Shown here: in pieces, positions 45,909 through 56,252 of the stretch
Numbering within the stretch: position 1 is the first letter of the stretch
Layout: every line of letters begins with the position of its first letter
From: Glebionis coronaria
Lineage: Eukaryota > Streptophyta > Magnoliopsida > Asterales > Asteraceae
Length of the DNA: 64,000 nt
Reading direction: 5' to 3'
Assembly: GCA_025667525.1 (NCBI GenBank)
Contig: CM046876.1
Location: forward strand, 532,816,038-532,880,037
The notes under the pieces: model-generated
What the model saw: the letters and a program-made list of their open reading frames with translations, nothing else
What the model was told of the DNA's origin: nothing
Database searches by the model: none
Position numbers and translations under genes: made by a program

Positions 45909-47048
45909 TTACTTTAGGGGAAAATAACACTCAGGCTCAGTAGACCTTGAAGAAGATCCGCTCGTAAATCTCACAATATCATCCTCAGAAGGTGGATAAA
46001 GAGGTGTCAAGACATAAGTACTACGGATATCGGTGTCTTCCGGCTTCTTCTCCTTTGAAACGGGTTTCTTCATATCCAAAGGAGGATAAAGACCAAAATC
46101 AAAGTCCAAAGAAGGAGCATCACTCTCATTTGGGAAGTAAGTGTTGAGAAAAGTAGCAAAATCTTCCTCAAATGAGTAGTCATCCAAAGTAGGATCAAGC
46201 ATTGTTGGTGGAGGATCTTCATCAAAAGTAGGTGCAAGGTCATCATGTGAAGGATCACTTGAAAGAGTATCGACATCCTCAAAATCATCATATGTTGGCA
46301 TGTCTTTATACTCATAAGTAAAATCATCAGAATCATCCATATCAGAACTAGAATCATCATCATAGTCATCATATATCGGTGGAGAATCATGAATTGGTGG
46401 AGGATCAAAAGTGGAGAGAGAATCATCCACATCATCTTGGAAAAGTGGATTGTGATAGCAAGAATCGAAAAGTGGATTGTTGTAGACGACAAAATCATCA
46501 AGCACATTAATCATATTCGCTGATTCTCTTCCATTGGATTTGTTTGTGATCTTCCCCATTTTAAAAACTTGTGCATCATTCCCGACCCTTAAGATTAACT
46601 CACCTTCGGCAACATCGACTAAGGCTTTTCCGGTTCTCAAGAATGGCCTACCAAGTATTAACGGAATACGAGGGTCCATTTCATAATCAACAACAACAAA
46701 GTCGACCGGAAAACTGAAGGTACCAACTTTAACAAACACATCTTCGGCAATACCAATAGGGTAAGCGAGAGTGCGATTTGCTAGCTCAAGAGTCATCTTT
46801 GTTGGTGTAAGGTCGGGTAATGATAAATTTTTCCAAACACTTAAAGGCATCAGATTTATACTTGCCCCGAGATCGGCTAAGGTAGTAAATTCTTCGGTTT
46901 GGTTAAAAGTACATGGTAGCACAAAACGACCGGGATCTCCAAGTTTCTCTGGAAGTTCTTTAAGAAGGATAGTAGAACAATTCTCATTCAATCGAGTATT
47001 AACAAACTCGACCATCTTCTCCTTCTTATTAAGCAATTCCTTAAACAT
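45909..47048 (-). CDS. Element G aspartic protease with acidic tail (379-aa open segment)
   Basis: Retropepsin-like domain: RFVLPCTFN, then the active-site region ADLGASINLMPLSVW and the flap and hydrophobic motif DPRIPLILGRPFLRTGKALV. The catalytic triplet reads D-L-G where D-T-G or D-S-G is usual, which is common in Athila proteins. Residues about 190-330 are strongly acidic (Asp/Ser/Glu runs such as DDYDDDSSSDMDDSDD) and end in CYFPLK at a stop. RT would normally follow but does not. The Met at 47048 is internal; the same frame continues upstream to the gag zinc region through stops. Protease would release gag. Confidence 0.8.
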   Translation of the reverse strand: MFKELLNKKEKMVEFVNTRLNENCSTILLKELPEKLGDPGRFVLPCTFNQTEEFTTLADLGASINLMPLSVWKNLSLPDLTPTKMTLELANRTLAYPIGIAEDVFVKVGTFSFPVDFVVVDYEMDPRIPLILGRPFLRTGKALVDVAEGELILRVGNDAQVFKMGKITNKSNGRESANMINVLDDFVVYNNPLFDSCYHNPLFQDDVDDSLSTFDPPPIHDSPPIYDDYDDDSSSDMDDSDDFTYEYKDMPTYDDFEDVDTLSSDPSHDDLAPTFDEDPPPTMLDPTLDDYSFEEDFATFLNTYFPNESDAPSLDFDFGLYPPLDMKKPVSKEKKPEDTDIRSTYVLTPLYPPSEDDIVRFTSGSSSRSTEPECYFPLK

Positions 47049-47237
47049 CTTAACAAATTAAGGCAATTGGGCTAGAGCTTCAACAAGGCTAAAGGTGATG
47101 GTCAATCCCGAAATCTTCTTCAAAAAATTTGACACTTGGATGTCATCCTTGGTGAGCAATCTGCCCTTGTCTAACCGAGAAGGATAAGGGATGTTGGGTT
47201 TAGGTGGTGTAGGTGTAGCAGGTAAAGGTTGAGATGT

Positions 47238-48098
47238 TTAAGGTTTAAAGGTGGAAGGTGGGGTTGGTGAAGGGTTCTTCTTGGGAACTTCTGCTGGTAG
47301 AGGTGGAGACGGTAATGGAGAACTAATACTAGGCGTGGGAGTAGGAGGGATAATTGGTGGTGGAGGGGGTGTAGATGGAGTAACTGGGAGAGGGATAGAT
47401 GGTCCTACTAAGGTTGCTCCACTGTGTGTAGTAATAGCACTCACATTCGCACTTGGATTAGTGACGGTATTATAAGGAAGAGAGCCCGAAGTAGAGGGTT
47501 GAGTACTTGGAAAGAAACTAGCCATCATATTCTTTAAATCATTCGTTTGATTGCTGAAGGAGGTTTGCATATCATGTCGAAGCTCGGTTCTAATATCATT
47601 CCCTTGCTTAGTGATATCTCCTTTCAAGTTGATGATTTGGCTTTGCAGATTCTTGATTTGCTCTCATTGGGTCTTCATTAAAGTTTCAACATCTTGATTA
47701 ATGGGTGGTGCTTGTTGAGCGGGTGGGTGATAAGGATTAGAAGCTCGAGGTGGGTTTGGGTTGGTTCTATTGTAGTTGTTGGGGTTGTGGTTTTGAGGAG
47801 AAAAACCGGGTGCAAGAAAGTTGTTCGAACGGTAACTTAGCAAGTTACGATCACCTTGAGGTCGGGCTTGGTAATTTTCCGTTGAATAGTTACCATAAGC
47901 CGCATACACGTTTTCCGGATTGTCATGCGTAGAAGGACAATCAGTGTATGAATGAGGACCCCCGCAAATCTTACAAGAAATTGCAACAGCTTTAACTTGT
48001 TGTTGTTGATTTGTAGCCAAGAGTTGCATATTCTTGCTCATTTCGACCATTACGCGGGTCAATTCGGTGATATCAGGGTTTGAAGAAGTAGAAGACAC
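47238..48098 (-). pseudogene. Element G gag C-terminal part with zinc knuckle and Pro-rich linker
   Basis: The upstream segment has ITELTRVMVEMSKNMQLLA and the CCHC-like CKICGGPHSYTDCP, then Asn/Pro-rich NPNNYNRTNPNPPRASNPYH. After a stop near 47664 the same frame continues with a coiled stretch (RTELRHDMQTSFSNQTNDLK) and a Pro/Ser/Thr-rich linker (PSTPPPPPIIPPTPTPS). It ends before the protease segment, which is in the same frame. In Athila gag this part binds RNA. The main lesions are the stop near 47664, another near 47238, and the frameshift near 48110. Confidence 0.78.
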
Positions 48099-48895
48099 AT
48101 GACTCTCGGGTTTAATCTTGAGGATGCAGATGAATCCCGATTTTTGTGATGAGTAGTCATGTTCTCTATAAGCTCTCTAAACTTCTCGGGTCTTCTTTTC
48201 ATAAATGTGCCACCGGTGGCTGCATTAATCGTATCACGATCACGAAAAGTTAAACCATTGTAGAAAGTATCAATTAAGGTGACGGGGAGCATGTTGTGGT
48301 TTGGACATCGATCGATCAAAACATTATATCGTTCCCATGCATTTAAAAGTGATTCATCAGGTTCTTGTGTAAATCCACTAATTTGATTTCGAAGGCTCGT
48401 GACCATGGATGGTGGAAAGTAGCGCGACAAAAAGCGTTGAGTCATCTCATCCCAAGTATGAATTGTATTCTTCGGAAGACGGTCAAACCATTTTTCGGCA
48501 TGGTGGGATAAGGTGTGTGGAAATAGGCGAAGGCGAACAAAATCCATAATAACCCCAGGCAACTTCATGCTTTGAGTAACGGTAATGAATTTGTCGAGGT
48601 GTTTGTTGGCATCATCATCCGGCAATCCAAGAAATGGACAAGTGTTTTGAACTTGTTGGATCATGTGATGCTTCAACGAAAAATCCGGAGCCGTGATTTG
48701 CATCGGCGCAATCGGTCCTCCACGTCCGTTCATGGTTGGTTGACAAAGCTCCTCCATCGTTCGAAGGTCGGGTGGGGGAATATTGTTGTTGTTATTCATG
48801 TTGGGGTGGGGTGGATTATTGTTGTTGTGCACACCAGCCATATCTAAATCTTCACGAGTCTCGGGCTCTGAATAAGATGAAGATCTAGTACGCAT
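48059..48895 (-). CDS. Element G gag (Athila-type capsid region, 278-aa open segment)
   Basis: It starts at 48895 (MRTRSSSYSEPETREDLD), about 240 bases inside the primer site. An Asn-rich stretch and a MEELCQPTMNGRGGPIAP block lead into the retrotransposon gag core: FLGLPDDDANKHLDKFI, RLRLFPHTLSHHAEKWFDRL, WDEMTQRFLSRYFPP and LNAWERYNVLIDRCPNH. These are Athila gag hallmarks. A frameshift near 48110 separates it from the zinc-knuckle part. It would assemble the particle and package G RNA. Confidence 0.85.
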   Translation of the reverse strand: MRTRSSSYSEPETREDLDMAGVHNNNNPPHPNMNNNNNIPPPDLRTMEELCQPTMNGRGGPIAPMQITAPDFSLKHHMIQQVQNTCPFLGLPDDDANKHLDKFITVTQSMKLPGVIMDFVRLRLFPHTLSHHAEKWFDRLPKNTIHTWDEMTQRFLSRYFPPSMVTSLRNQISGFTQEPDESLLNAWERYNVLIDRCPNHNMLPVTLIDTFYNGLTFRDRDTINAATGGTFMKRRPEKFRELIENMTTHHKNRDSSASSRLNPRVMCLLLLQTLISPN

Positions 48896-49132
48896 ACACC
48901 TGCAAAAGCAAAAGATAAAGATACCAAAGAAATAGAGAATATATATGTACGTCTAAAAAGAAAAATAAAAATCTTTTTGGATTTTTGAAAATTTTTAATT
49001 TTTATGGATTTTTAACATTTTTTAATTTGTTTGGATTTTGAAAATTTTTGAGCAAGAAAAATAACGTTCACGAGTGAACGGATCCAAAATCAACGCGTCT
49101 CTCACAGAAAACCGTTAATCATTACGAAAAGA

Positions 49133-49148
49133 GCCGGCAGCGGCGCCA
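49133..49148 (-). other. Primer binding site of element G (tRNA-Asp type)
   Basis: On the minus strand TGGCGCCGCTGCCGGC, two bases from the LTR. Athila-type elements are known to use a tRNA-Asp-like primer with TGGCGCCGTTGCCGG; one position differs here. Confidence 0.8.
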
Positions 49149-49150
49149 TT

Positions 49151-50917
49151 TAATATACGAAAAATCGTTCGTTGAATATGTCTAATCGAATTGATTACTG
49201 GTTTAACGTGTGACTCAGTCGTCTTTTGGTGAAAACAAATATATTGGTCGTTGTAGTAAAATAAATGTGCAAGGCTTTAAAGTAAATGATGGGTAAATAA
49301 AGGTAAAACTAATTAAAACGTAAATGGCAATAAATTTATATACCTTAAAAGTAAATTAATTAAATGACGAAAAATTAAGGCTTGACGAAAAGTAAATTTG
49401 AAAATTAAATAAGACAAAACGTAAATTTAAAAACTTTAAAATAAAATAACTTTAAAAATAAACTAAGACAAACAAGTAAAAATAAATCTAAGTAAAAATA
49501 AGACGAAACAATTAAAATAAAGCTAAGTAAAAATGGCGGGAAAAATAAATTTGAAAATTAAAGTGGACAAAAAACTAATTAAATTCGCAATATAAAAAAA
49601 ATTGAATTGATTTCGCAGATAAACAACAATTCCGCAATAAGCAAAATCTAAGATTTCGCAATCGTGAAATTGAGAAGAATCTGCAATGCTAAATAAGTGA
49701 GATTTCGCAATCCTCTAAAAAGAATGATTCCGCAATCCTTGTTAAGATTCCGCAATGATGGAATTAGACATAAATCCGTAATGACCAAAAGTGGTTAATT
49801 CCGCAATACAAAAAAAAACAAAGATACCGCAATACATAAACATTCAATTTCGCAATACCCACGAATGACAAGATTTCACAATTCTTAAAGGGAAGAAGAT
49901 TTCGCAATAAGGAAAAACAAGTAAGATTTCGCAATGCAGAAAATATTCAATGTCGCAATACACAAGGTATTGCGAAATCGAATCAGCTTTTCCTAAAAAC
50001 TAGGAAAACGTAAAAGTACGAAAATAAGCACTAAAAACTCAACTTTTTAAGGAAAATAAGCCAAGAAAAACACCAATAAGCTAACTAAAAAGCCTAGATT
50101 AAAGCTAAAACTTATAAAAACTTTAAAAACAAACAAAGAAATGTAAAAAGACGCAAACTTTATGTAAAAAGTAGACGAAAAATATTAAGATTAAGAACAC
50201 GAAATCAAAACAAATGAAGATGATTAAAAATATTAAGATTAAAACAAGAAAGGTAGAATGAGATTAATAAAAACTTGATTAAAAATAAGATTCAACAACA
50301 AAATTAAAAGACTTACTTGAAATTAAAAGCAAGAAAATAAAGGTGCAAGACAAGGAATTTAAATGACAATTAAGTAAAATGACATAAAATGAAAGGTGCA
50401 AGTAATTAAAGGTGGAGAGCTAAGTTGTCAAATTAGCTAACAAGAAGCAAATGAGATGAAAGGTCTCTATTTATAGGGAGAAGGGAGGTTAGCATGTGTT
50501 GGAAGCTTCCTTCTTTCTTTCTTTCTTTCCCGTCTTCTCGTCTTCTAAATTCTTCGACTTTTTTGACTTTGTCTCGGGATTAATTAAACTCGTCTTGTAA
50601 TTTCTTCATTAATTAGACTTGAGTTCTTCGGCTTTATTAAACTTTCGTCTTTATACTTTTCTTCGATAAATCTTCAGAATAGGCCTTGGACTTCCGTTCT
50701 TTTTGCAGTCTTGATCTTTTGACTTCGTCTTTTGTCTTTTTCTTCGATAAAAAGCCCGTGAAAGCCCGTGTTTTCTTCCTTTTTCACATTTTAGTCCTAA
50801 ATCACAACAAAAACACAAACCACGCACAATTCCGATATTTACGACATAAATTACACGTTTTGGCTTGGTTATTATTATAATTAAGTGATAAAAGGATAAG
50901 TGTTTTCACACTTATTA
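49151..50917 (-). repeat. Element G 5' LTR
   Basis: 1767 bp, pairing with 41854-43610, with the same TAATA...TTATTA ends and the same TTCGCAAT array and TATA word. It is followed by the target copy TTCGG. Confidence 0.92.
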
Positions 50918-50922
50918 TTCGG

Positions 50923-51505
50923 CATGCTCTTCATTTCTCTTGGAGTAGATTAGAATATCATCGATGAAAACGATCACGAATTTATCAAGATATGGCTTAC
51001 AAATGTGATTCATTAAGTCCATGAATACAACCGGTGCATTAGTCAAACCAAAAGGCATAACTCGGAACTCATAATGACCATAACGAGTTCTAAACACCGT
51101 AATAGGAATATCTTCCTAGCGTACACGAAGTTGATGGTAACCAGAACGAAGATCAATCTTTGAGAAAACACGAGAACCTTGAAGTTGATCGAATAGATCA
51201 TCAATTCTTGGAAGCGGATAACAATTCTTGATCGTCAGCTTATTCAGCTCTCGATAATCGATACACATACGGAACGAACCATCTTTCTTCTTAACAAATA
51301 AAACAGGAGCTCCCCAAGGTGACGAACTCGGTCGTATAAAACCTTTATCAGATAGTTCTTGCAATTGCACAGACAACTCCTTCAGCTCGGATGGTGCTAA
51401 ACGATATGGCGCACGTGCCACGGGTGCAGCACCAGGAATTAGATCAATTTGGAATTCTATTTGCCTTGGAGGCGGAAGCCCTGGCAAATCTTCCGGAAAC
51501 ACTAC
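50923..51505 (-). pseudogene. Element F reverse transcriptase, N-terminal two thirds
   Basis: RT blocks: [24 protein letters not shown] entry, [61 protein letters not shown] and [15 protein letters not shown]. After a TAG at 51116 the frame continues with [21 protein letters not shown] and the catalytic FIDDILIYS. It is cut within the EEHAEHL region by element G at 50918; the rest of RT resumes at 41848. It copies F RNA into cDNA in an intact element. Confidence 0.88.
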
Positions 51506-51636
51506 AGGAAAGTCAGAATGACTGGAACATTTTCGATACGTTTCTCCTTCAATTCCTTCTTCGATACATGAGCTAGTAACAACTCACAACCTCTTTCGAT
51601 ATACTTACGATCTTTAGTGCACGAAACGATTTTCAG

Positions 51637-52040
51637 TCAAGAATTACATTTATCACCTTCGATAACTATGATCTTGTCATCTAAAGGAATCCTAACTTTC
51701 TTTTCTCCACACAGAATAGACGCATTATACTTGGACAGCCAATCCATTCCGATAATAATATCAAAACTTCCCAATTTGACGATCATCAAGTCTATCTTAA
51801 AAATACGGTTCAGAAGATTAAGAGAACATCCTAAGAGCGCACGATTGGTACTCACTAATTTACCATCAGCTAGTTCTACTTCATAACTCGCGTCTAATTC
51901 GACAGGTTTGATATCAATTAAGGTACTAAAACTTGTAGACACAAAGGTTTTGTCCACACCAGAATCAAATAAAGCTGTAGCGTAACGGTTATTCAGTAAA
52001 ACGTACCAGTAACAACTTTCGGGTTTTGCTTAGCATCAGC
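51637..52040 (-). pseudogene. Element F protease
   Basis: The retropepsin active site is ALFDSGVDKTFVS (about 51940-51975), followed by a VELADGKLVST block and GMDWLSKYNASI, typical of Ty3/gypsy chromovirus proteases. A frameshift or stop near 51637 separates it from RT, and another near 51990 from gag. Typical sequence is FDSGADKSFVS; Val replaces Ala. Confidence 0.78.
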
Positions 52041-52142
52041 TTCTCCTAGTTGATAGCCTTTTCCTTGATTATCACCACCACGTGTATTCTTGTGCGGCTC
52101 ATGGCATTGATTCTTCATGTATCCTTTACCTTGGCAGTTAAA

Positions 52143-53285
52143 TCAAGTCACTCGTTTCCTTCCTGGTCCCCAACGTTCTTCAGTCTTGTGACCCAGCTTG
52201 TTACACTTTCCACACTTAGTACATTCACCAGTATGAGTCCTTTTGCAGCGTTGACATCGGGTTCCCTTATCAGTAGGTGCAACTTCAGTCATTGCATTAG
52301 CATTACTCCTCCTTCGGTTCTGATTCCTATTGTGAGAATGACGGTTATCACTTCGAACATCACTTTCCACTTCAGCCTTTCTTTTACTACCTTCAAAAAC
52401 ACCATCAGCCTTATCTTGGATACCATCAGCCTTATCTTGGATAATCTTTCCCATCAGTTGGTAGGCCATTCGAACGGCTTCATCTATATTGGCAGGTTTA
52501 GATGAAGTCACATCACCACGGATGTTGGCAGGTAAGCCTCGAATATACTGCTCCACCTTCAGATATTTTGTGGTAACTTTGTTTGGACAAAGTAGAGCAA
52601 GTTCATGGAATCTGTTTGTGTATCCATCGATATCAGTACCCCTCAGTCTCAGTTGATACAGTTCATGTTCTAACCTTTGAATAACACTCCTTGGTCAAAA
52701 TACCTCGGTCATCCATCTTCTCACTTCAACCCAAGTTGTAACATAAGCAACATTCATTCCTACAGACGCCATTCTTCCATTCCACCAAGTTAATGCTCGC
52801 CCTTAAAGAGTAGCAGAGGCAAACATCACCTTGTCTCCTTCCTCACTTCCACCAAATCGAAACATTGATTCTAATCTTTCAAACCATTGCATTAAACCAA
52901 CAGCACCTTCAGTACCCTTAAATGTCGAATGTTTACATTTCATGAATGAGGTGTAAGTACACTTCTTGTTTTCAGGAATCACTGGTCTATCAAAATCACC
53001 AGTTCCAGCACCAGCATTGTCAGCTCCAGTATTGCTAGCTCCAATATTGCCAACTCCAGTATTGCCAGCTCCAGTATTGCCAGCTCCAGTATTGCCAGCT
53101 CCAGTATTGCTAGCTCCACCAGACCCACCAGCTCCACCGGATCCACCAGCTCCACCGGATCCACCAGCTCCACCGGATCCACCAGCTCCATTATTCATAT
53201 TTGCCATAAATGCATTCATAGCGACCTGAAATTGATCAGCTACTATAGCGCGTAACTGCGCCACAGTCATTTGTTTTGGCGGCAT
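52143..53285 (-). pseudogene. Element F gag
   Basis: The start is most likely 53285 (MPPKQMTVAQLRAIVADQF); the frame is open further upstream, but this Met matches other Tekay gag proteins. A Gly/Ser/Asn repeat region follows, then TSFMKCKHSTFKGTEGAVGL and MQWFERLESMFRFGG of the gag core. The core is broken at 52803 and resumes near 52556 with EQYIRGLPANIRGDVTSS and DEAVRMAYQLM. The zinc region has CQRCKRTHTGEC and CTKCGKCNKLGHKTE, where the last Cys of the knuckle is lost (ERW). Breaks: stops at 52803 and near 52690, a frameshift near 52560. It would form the F particle. Confidence 0.82.
53001..53190 (-). repeat. Coding minisatellites in F gag
   Basis: Two adjacent arrays: a 15-bp unit (CCAGTATTGCCAGCT) repeated about seven times at 53001-53112, encoding N-T-G-A-G, and an 18-bp unit (GGATCCACCAGCTCCACC) at about 53115-53190, encoding G-G-A-G-G-S. 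Both keep the frame. Likely flexible linkers expanded by slippage. Confidence 0.9.
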
Positions 53286-53624
53286 GATCCTGTTACACAA
53301 GAAAGGTTGATAGAACGAAGAATAGAATTTAGACAAGGAACGAAGATTCACGAGGAATGAGTCAAAAGACAGGAATTTCTACTATGACAATCAGCGTCGT
53401 TTGTAAATTACGTATTAGTATTATAATAATCAAATAATAAACATTTATAAATAAGTAAATGTAATCTATTATGCTTTAAGCATAAATATTAATTAAATAT
53501 TTATAACATATATATAATTTTATTATTCTCGTCCATTGGCAATTCGGAGGTTTCGCTTGCAGACGTTATAGTCAAAAGATTTCAAAATTTTATTTTTGGA
53601 AAATCTTTTTGTTCTCTATAACTT

Positions 53625-53638
53625 GAGCTCTGATGCCA
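53625..53638 (-). other. Primer binding site of element F
   Basis: On the minus strand TGGCATCAGAGCTC, three bases from the LTR. It differs from the tRNA-iMet site TGGTATCAGAGC by one base. Confidence 0.8.
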
Positions 53639-53641
53639 ATC

Positions 53642-56247
53642 TGTAACACCCCCAATTTCGTGTCATAGCAGCGGAAGGGTCATTGGGTGTTACTATCATG
53701 GTTCAATCTCAATATCATAGAAAACGCCTCAAAACGAGTCGTTTTAATAAAACATACATCCATTCATTATTTAAAGATGAATCAGTTCACACACGGCCCC
53801 AAATAGTTTTAAGTTTACACAACATAACAAACTACAAAATTTTCTTTGAATGGACATAGTTTAGAGAAGCGGGCCAAAACATTTAAATTAAGCAAGCTGC
53901 ATGAAACCGCCTTCCTTGAGTGCCTTCTTCATGGACCTGAGATAAAACATGCTATAAAGTCAACAAAAATGTTGAGTGAATCTATATAGTTTAAATTTAA
54001 TAAACGAACACAAGTATTCTGAATAAACCTTCCATGGTTGACAATCATGTGGATCAGACATAATCATCGTTGTTATTACATAAGTCTCATGACATTGAAC
54101 GCTAACATATATTATTTCATCCCAACACACCTAGCCAAGTGCGTATATTTCTCTTATACAATTGCATCTGATGTTTCATTACTAGTGTATCACAACACCA
54201 CGCGATAGCTAGTCGCGACCGGACTGGACGTCACCCCGATAGATCTATCCATAGTATTAGCGTTCATTCGATTAACAATTCATGATTCGGTGGGTCTTTT
54301 AAGGCTAGAAGCAAACTTATGTAAATAACGTTCATCTAGCATACAACCGGGTCCTTTGTGTTCAATTTTAAAACAAGCATGTTATCCCCCTCGCGGGTTT
54401 TAAAAATCTTTACAAGATAGTATAAAAGCGAGGCTATAGACTCACCTTGGTACAATAGTAATAATATGACGATTGTCGACGATAAGTGATGCCCGTTAAA
54501 CACGAAGATCGCGGCCTACCAAATAAGGCGCGTTCGTTAATAAATGACTCAAGTATAAATAATACTTAAATAATACAAAACTCAAATTTATAAAACCATT
54601 ACAATCCCAAAAATAATATTAGTACAAGTGTACTTCTGTACCCTTTACATGTTAACTTATTATATTATATCAGCGATACAAATCTGCCGGTACTTACCGA
54701 AAGTACAAGCTCATTTACCTTACTTAAACTATTCCGTTTTCGACGAAAATTGATCACAAACTCACATATAATATGAACAAGACCCAGTCTAAGTTTCATT
54801 TAAAAATATTACTTCTAAAGCTTTCTGCCCGACACATCTATGAGTTACAAAAACCTGACAGATTTACGCCTTTGACTTGTAAAATCATTTTGACATATCT
54901 AAACAACTCCATTTATAAAACTGACACTCGGGTTTGAAAATAGACTCATGAACTGAGGTTTAGACATTAACACCAGTCCTTGAACATTTTTAAAATTCAT
55001 TCTATAGTCCCCGAGATTCGATCCAAATATCGACAACAATTTTCGGATTGTGCCGATACTCGTCTCCCGGTATACGAATACTAAAATTGTTGTAACTTCG
55101 TACTCGTTTGGAGTTGGAAGTCCTGCTTTATATCAAATCGAAGCTAACAAAATTCTCTATGACCCTATCTAATTAGTTTAACAAGATTCATACAGTAAGT
55201 AATCCAAAAATGGCCTTTTACCTACTGGTCTAAAATGACAAGTTAAAAATCACACTACATCAACATTTTGACCCATTTTAACAATTTACATACTCCTAAT
55301 ATTTCCCTAATATCATCATAACACATCTATCTAACTCCTAACACCCTTGCATGATCAATCTAATAAAATCAAGTATAAAAATTCATACATGCAACAACAC
55401 CCCACTCAAATATAATAATAATAACAACATTTTTAACCATAAAAATGGATCAAACAACATGTTGTTCACCAAAAATTGGAAAGAAAAATGAAGTGTATGC
55501 ATGTTGGAAAAATTTATACCAAAATGAAGCTCTTAAAATTTCTAGGATGGGTCTTTTATTAGTTTAGGATGAATCAAGGTAGAATTTAAGAAAATTGAAG
55601 GGTTTAGGTGATGGGGGTGGACGGTTAAGGAGAGAAAGAGAGTGAGATTATCTTTTTTTTTAAATGAATTTTTAATGTAAATTAGTTAGTGGAAAAACCT
55701 TATATAGTCCAAGGTTAGGGTAGATTTTGTCATTTAGGCATAGTTTTGGGCCAAATAGTAATTTGGTAGGTTAAAGTGTAGAAATGAATATTTGTCAAAG
55801 TTGAAAATATTTACGGGACTCGGGTTTCGTAAAAATACTTTTCAAAAGTTAAAACGCTTCAAAAATATAATAATAATGCTTCGACACGACTTAAAAGGTA
55901 ATTAAATCGAAAACGTCGAAAATATAAAATATCGAGACAATCGATAATAAAACATAAATTTTTGGGCATCCGTTGGTATCGCGATCACTAATAGTTCTCG
56001 TCATTCGCTAAAACGTAAAACACGAGAAATAAAGATTAAATATAATAAAATCATTCTTATGATAAACTGAATATAATATCGATACCTAACGTATTCCTTG
56101 TCGGTTTTCATCTAATCGACATTCTTACGCTAGTTTCAAGTCATAACCTTCTCGGTTAGTCGATAATTTAAAATTCTCATTAAAGTAAACACGTAATACG
56201 TAATAGTCGAGATTAAAATAACGATCTGAAATTGATGGATTGTCACA
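53642..56247 (-). repeat. Element F 5' LTR
   Basis: 2606 bp, matching 36986-39599 from TGTAACACCC to TGTCACA. It is directly followed by CTTGG, the presumed (one base changed) target copy. Confidence 0.93.
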
Positions 56248-56252
56248 CTTGG

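Larger units (their letters stand above)
41854..50917 (-). mobile_element. Element G: non-autonomous Athila-like Ty3/gypsy element (gag-protease only)
   Basis: Inserted in F's RT, with a perfect TTCGG duplication (41849-41853 and 50918-50922). LTRs 41854-43610 and 49151-50917 (about 1.76 kb, 3-4% different in the sampled part) begin TAATATACG and end CTTATTA, so the termini are TA...TA and not TG...CA. The primer site matches tRNA-Asp, as recalled for Athila. Gag and an aspartic protease are present; the 2.3 kb between protease and polypurine tract has no RT, RNase H or integrase. It could have moved only with enzymes from another Athila-type element, such as a relative of element A. Confidence 0.9.
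36986..56247 (-). mobile_element. Element F: Tekay-like Ty3/gypsy element, interrupted by G
   Basis: Inserted in E's gag. LTRs 36986-39599 and 53642-56247 (2.6 kb each, roughly 4% different in the sampled part) start TGTAACACCC and end TGTCACA. Flanks are CTTGA (36981-36985) and CTTGG (56248-56252), a 5-bp duplication with one change. A primer site adjoins the right LTR and a polypurine tract the left one, so F is on the minus strand. Domain order gag-PR-RT-RNaseH-IN and a chromodomain-like tail (GPEYTWEREDQM) fit the Tekay/Del chromoviruses, as does the long LTR. Element G splits its RT. Without G, F is about 10.2 kb. Confidence 0.92.

Noticed and set aside
46070..46507. 145-codon Met/Leu/Ile-rich frame resembling a membrane protein
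   Set aside because: It is the shifted frame of the acidic tail of element G protease, where Asp codons read as Met/Ile/Leu.
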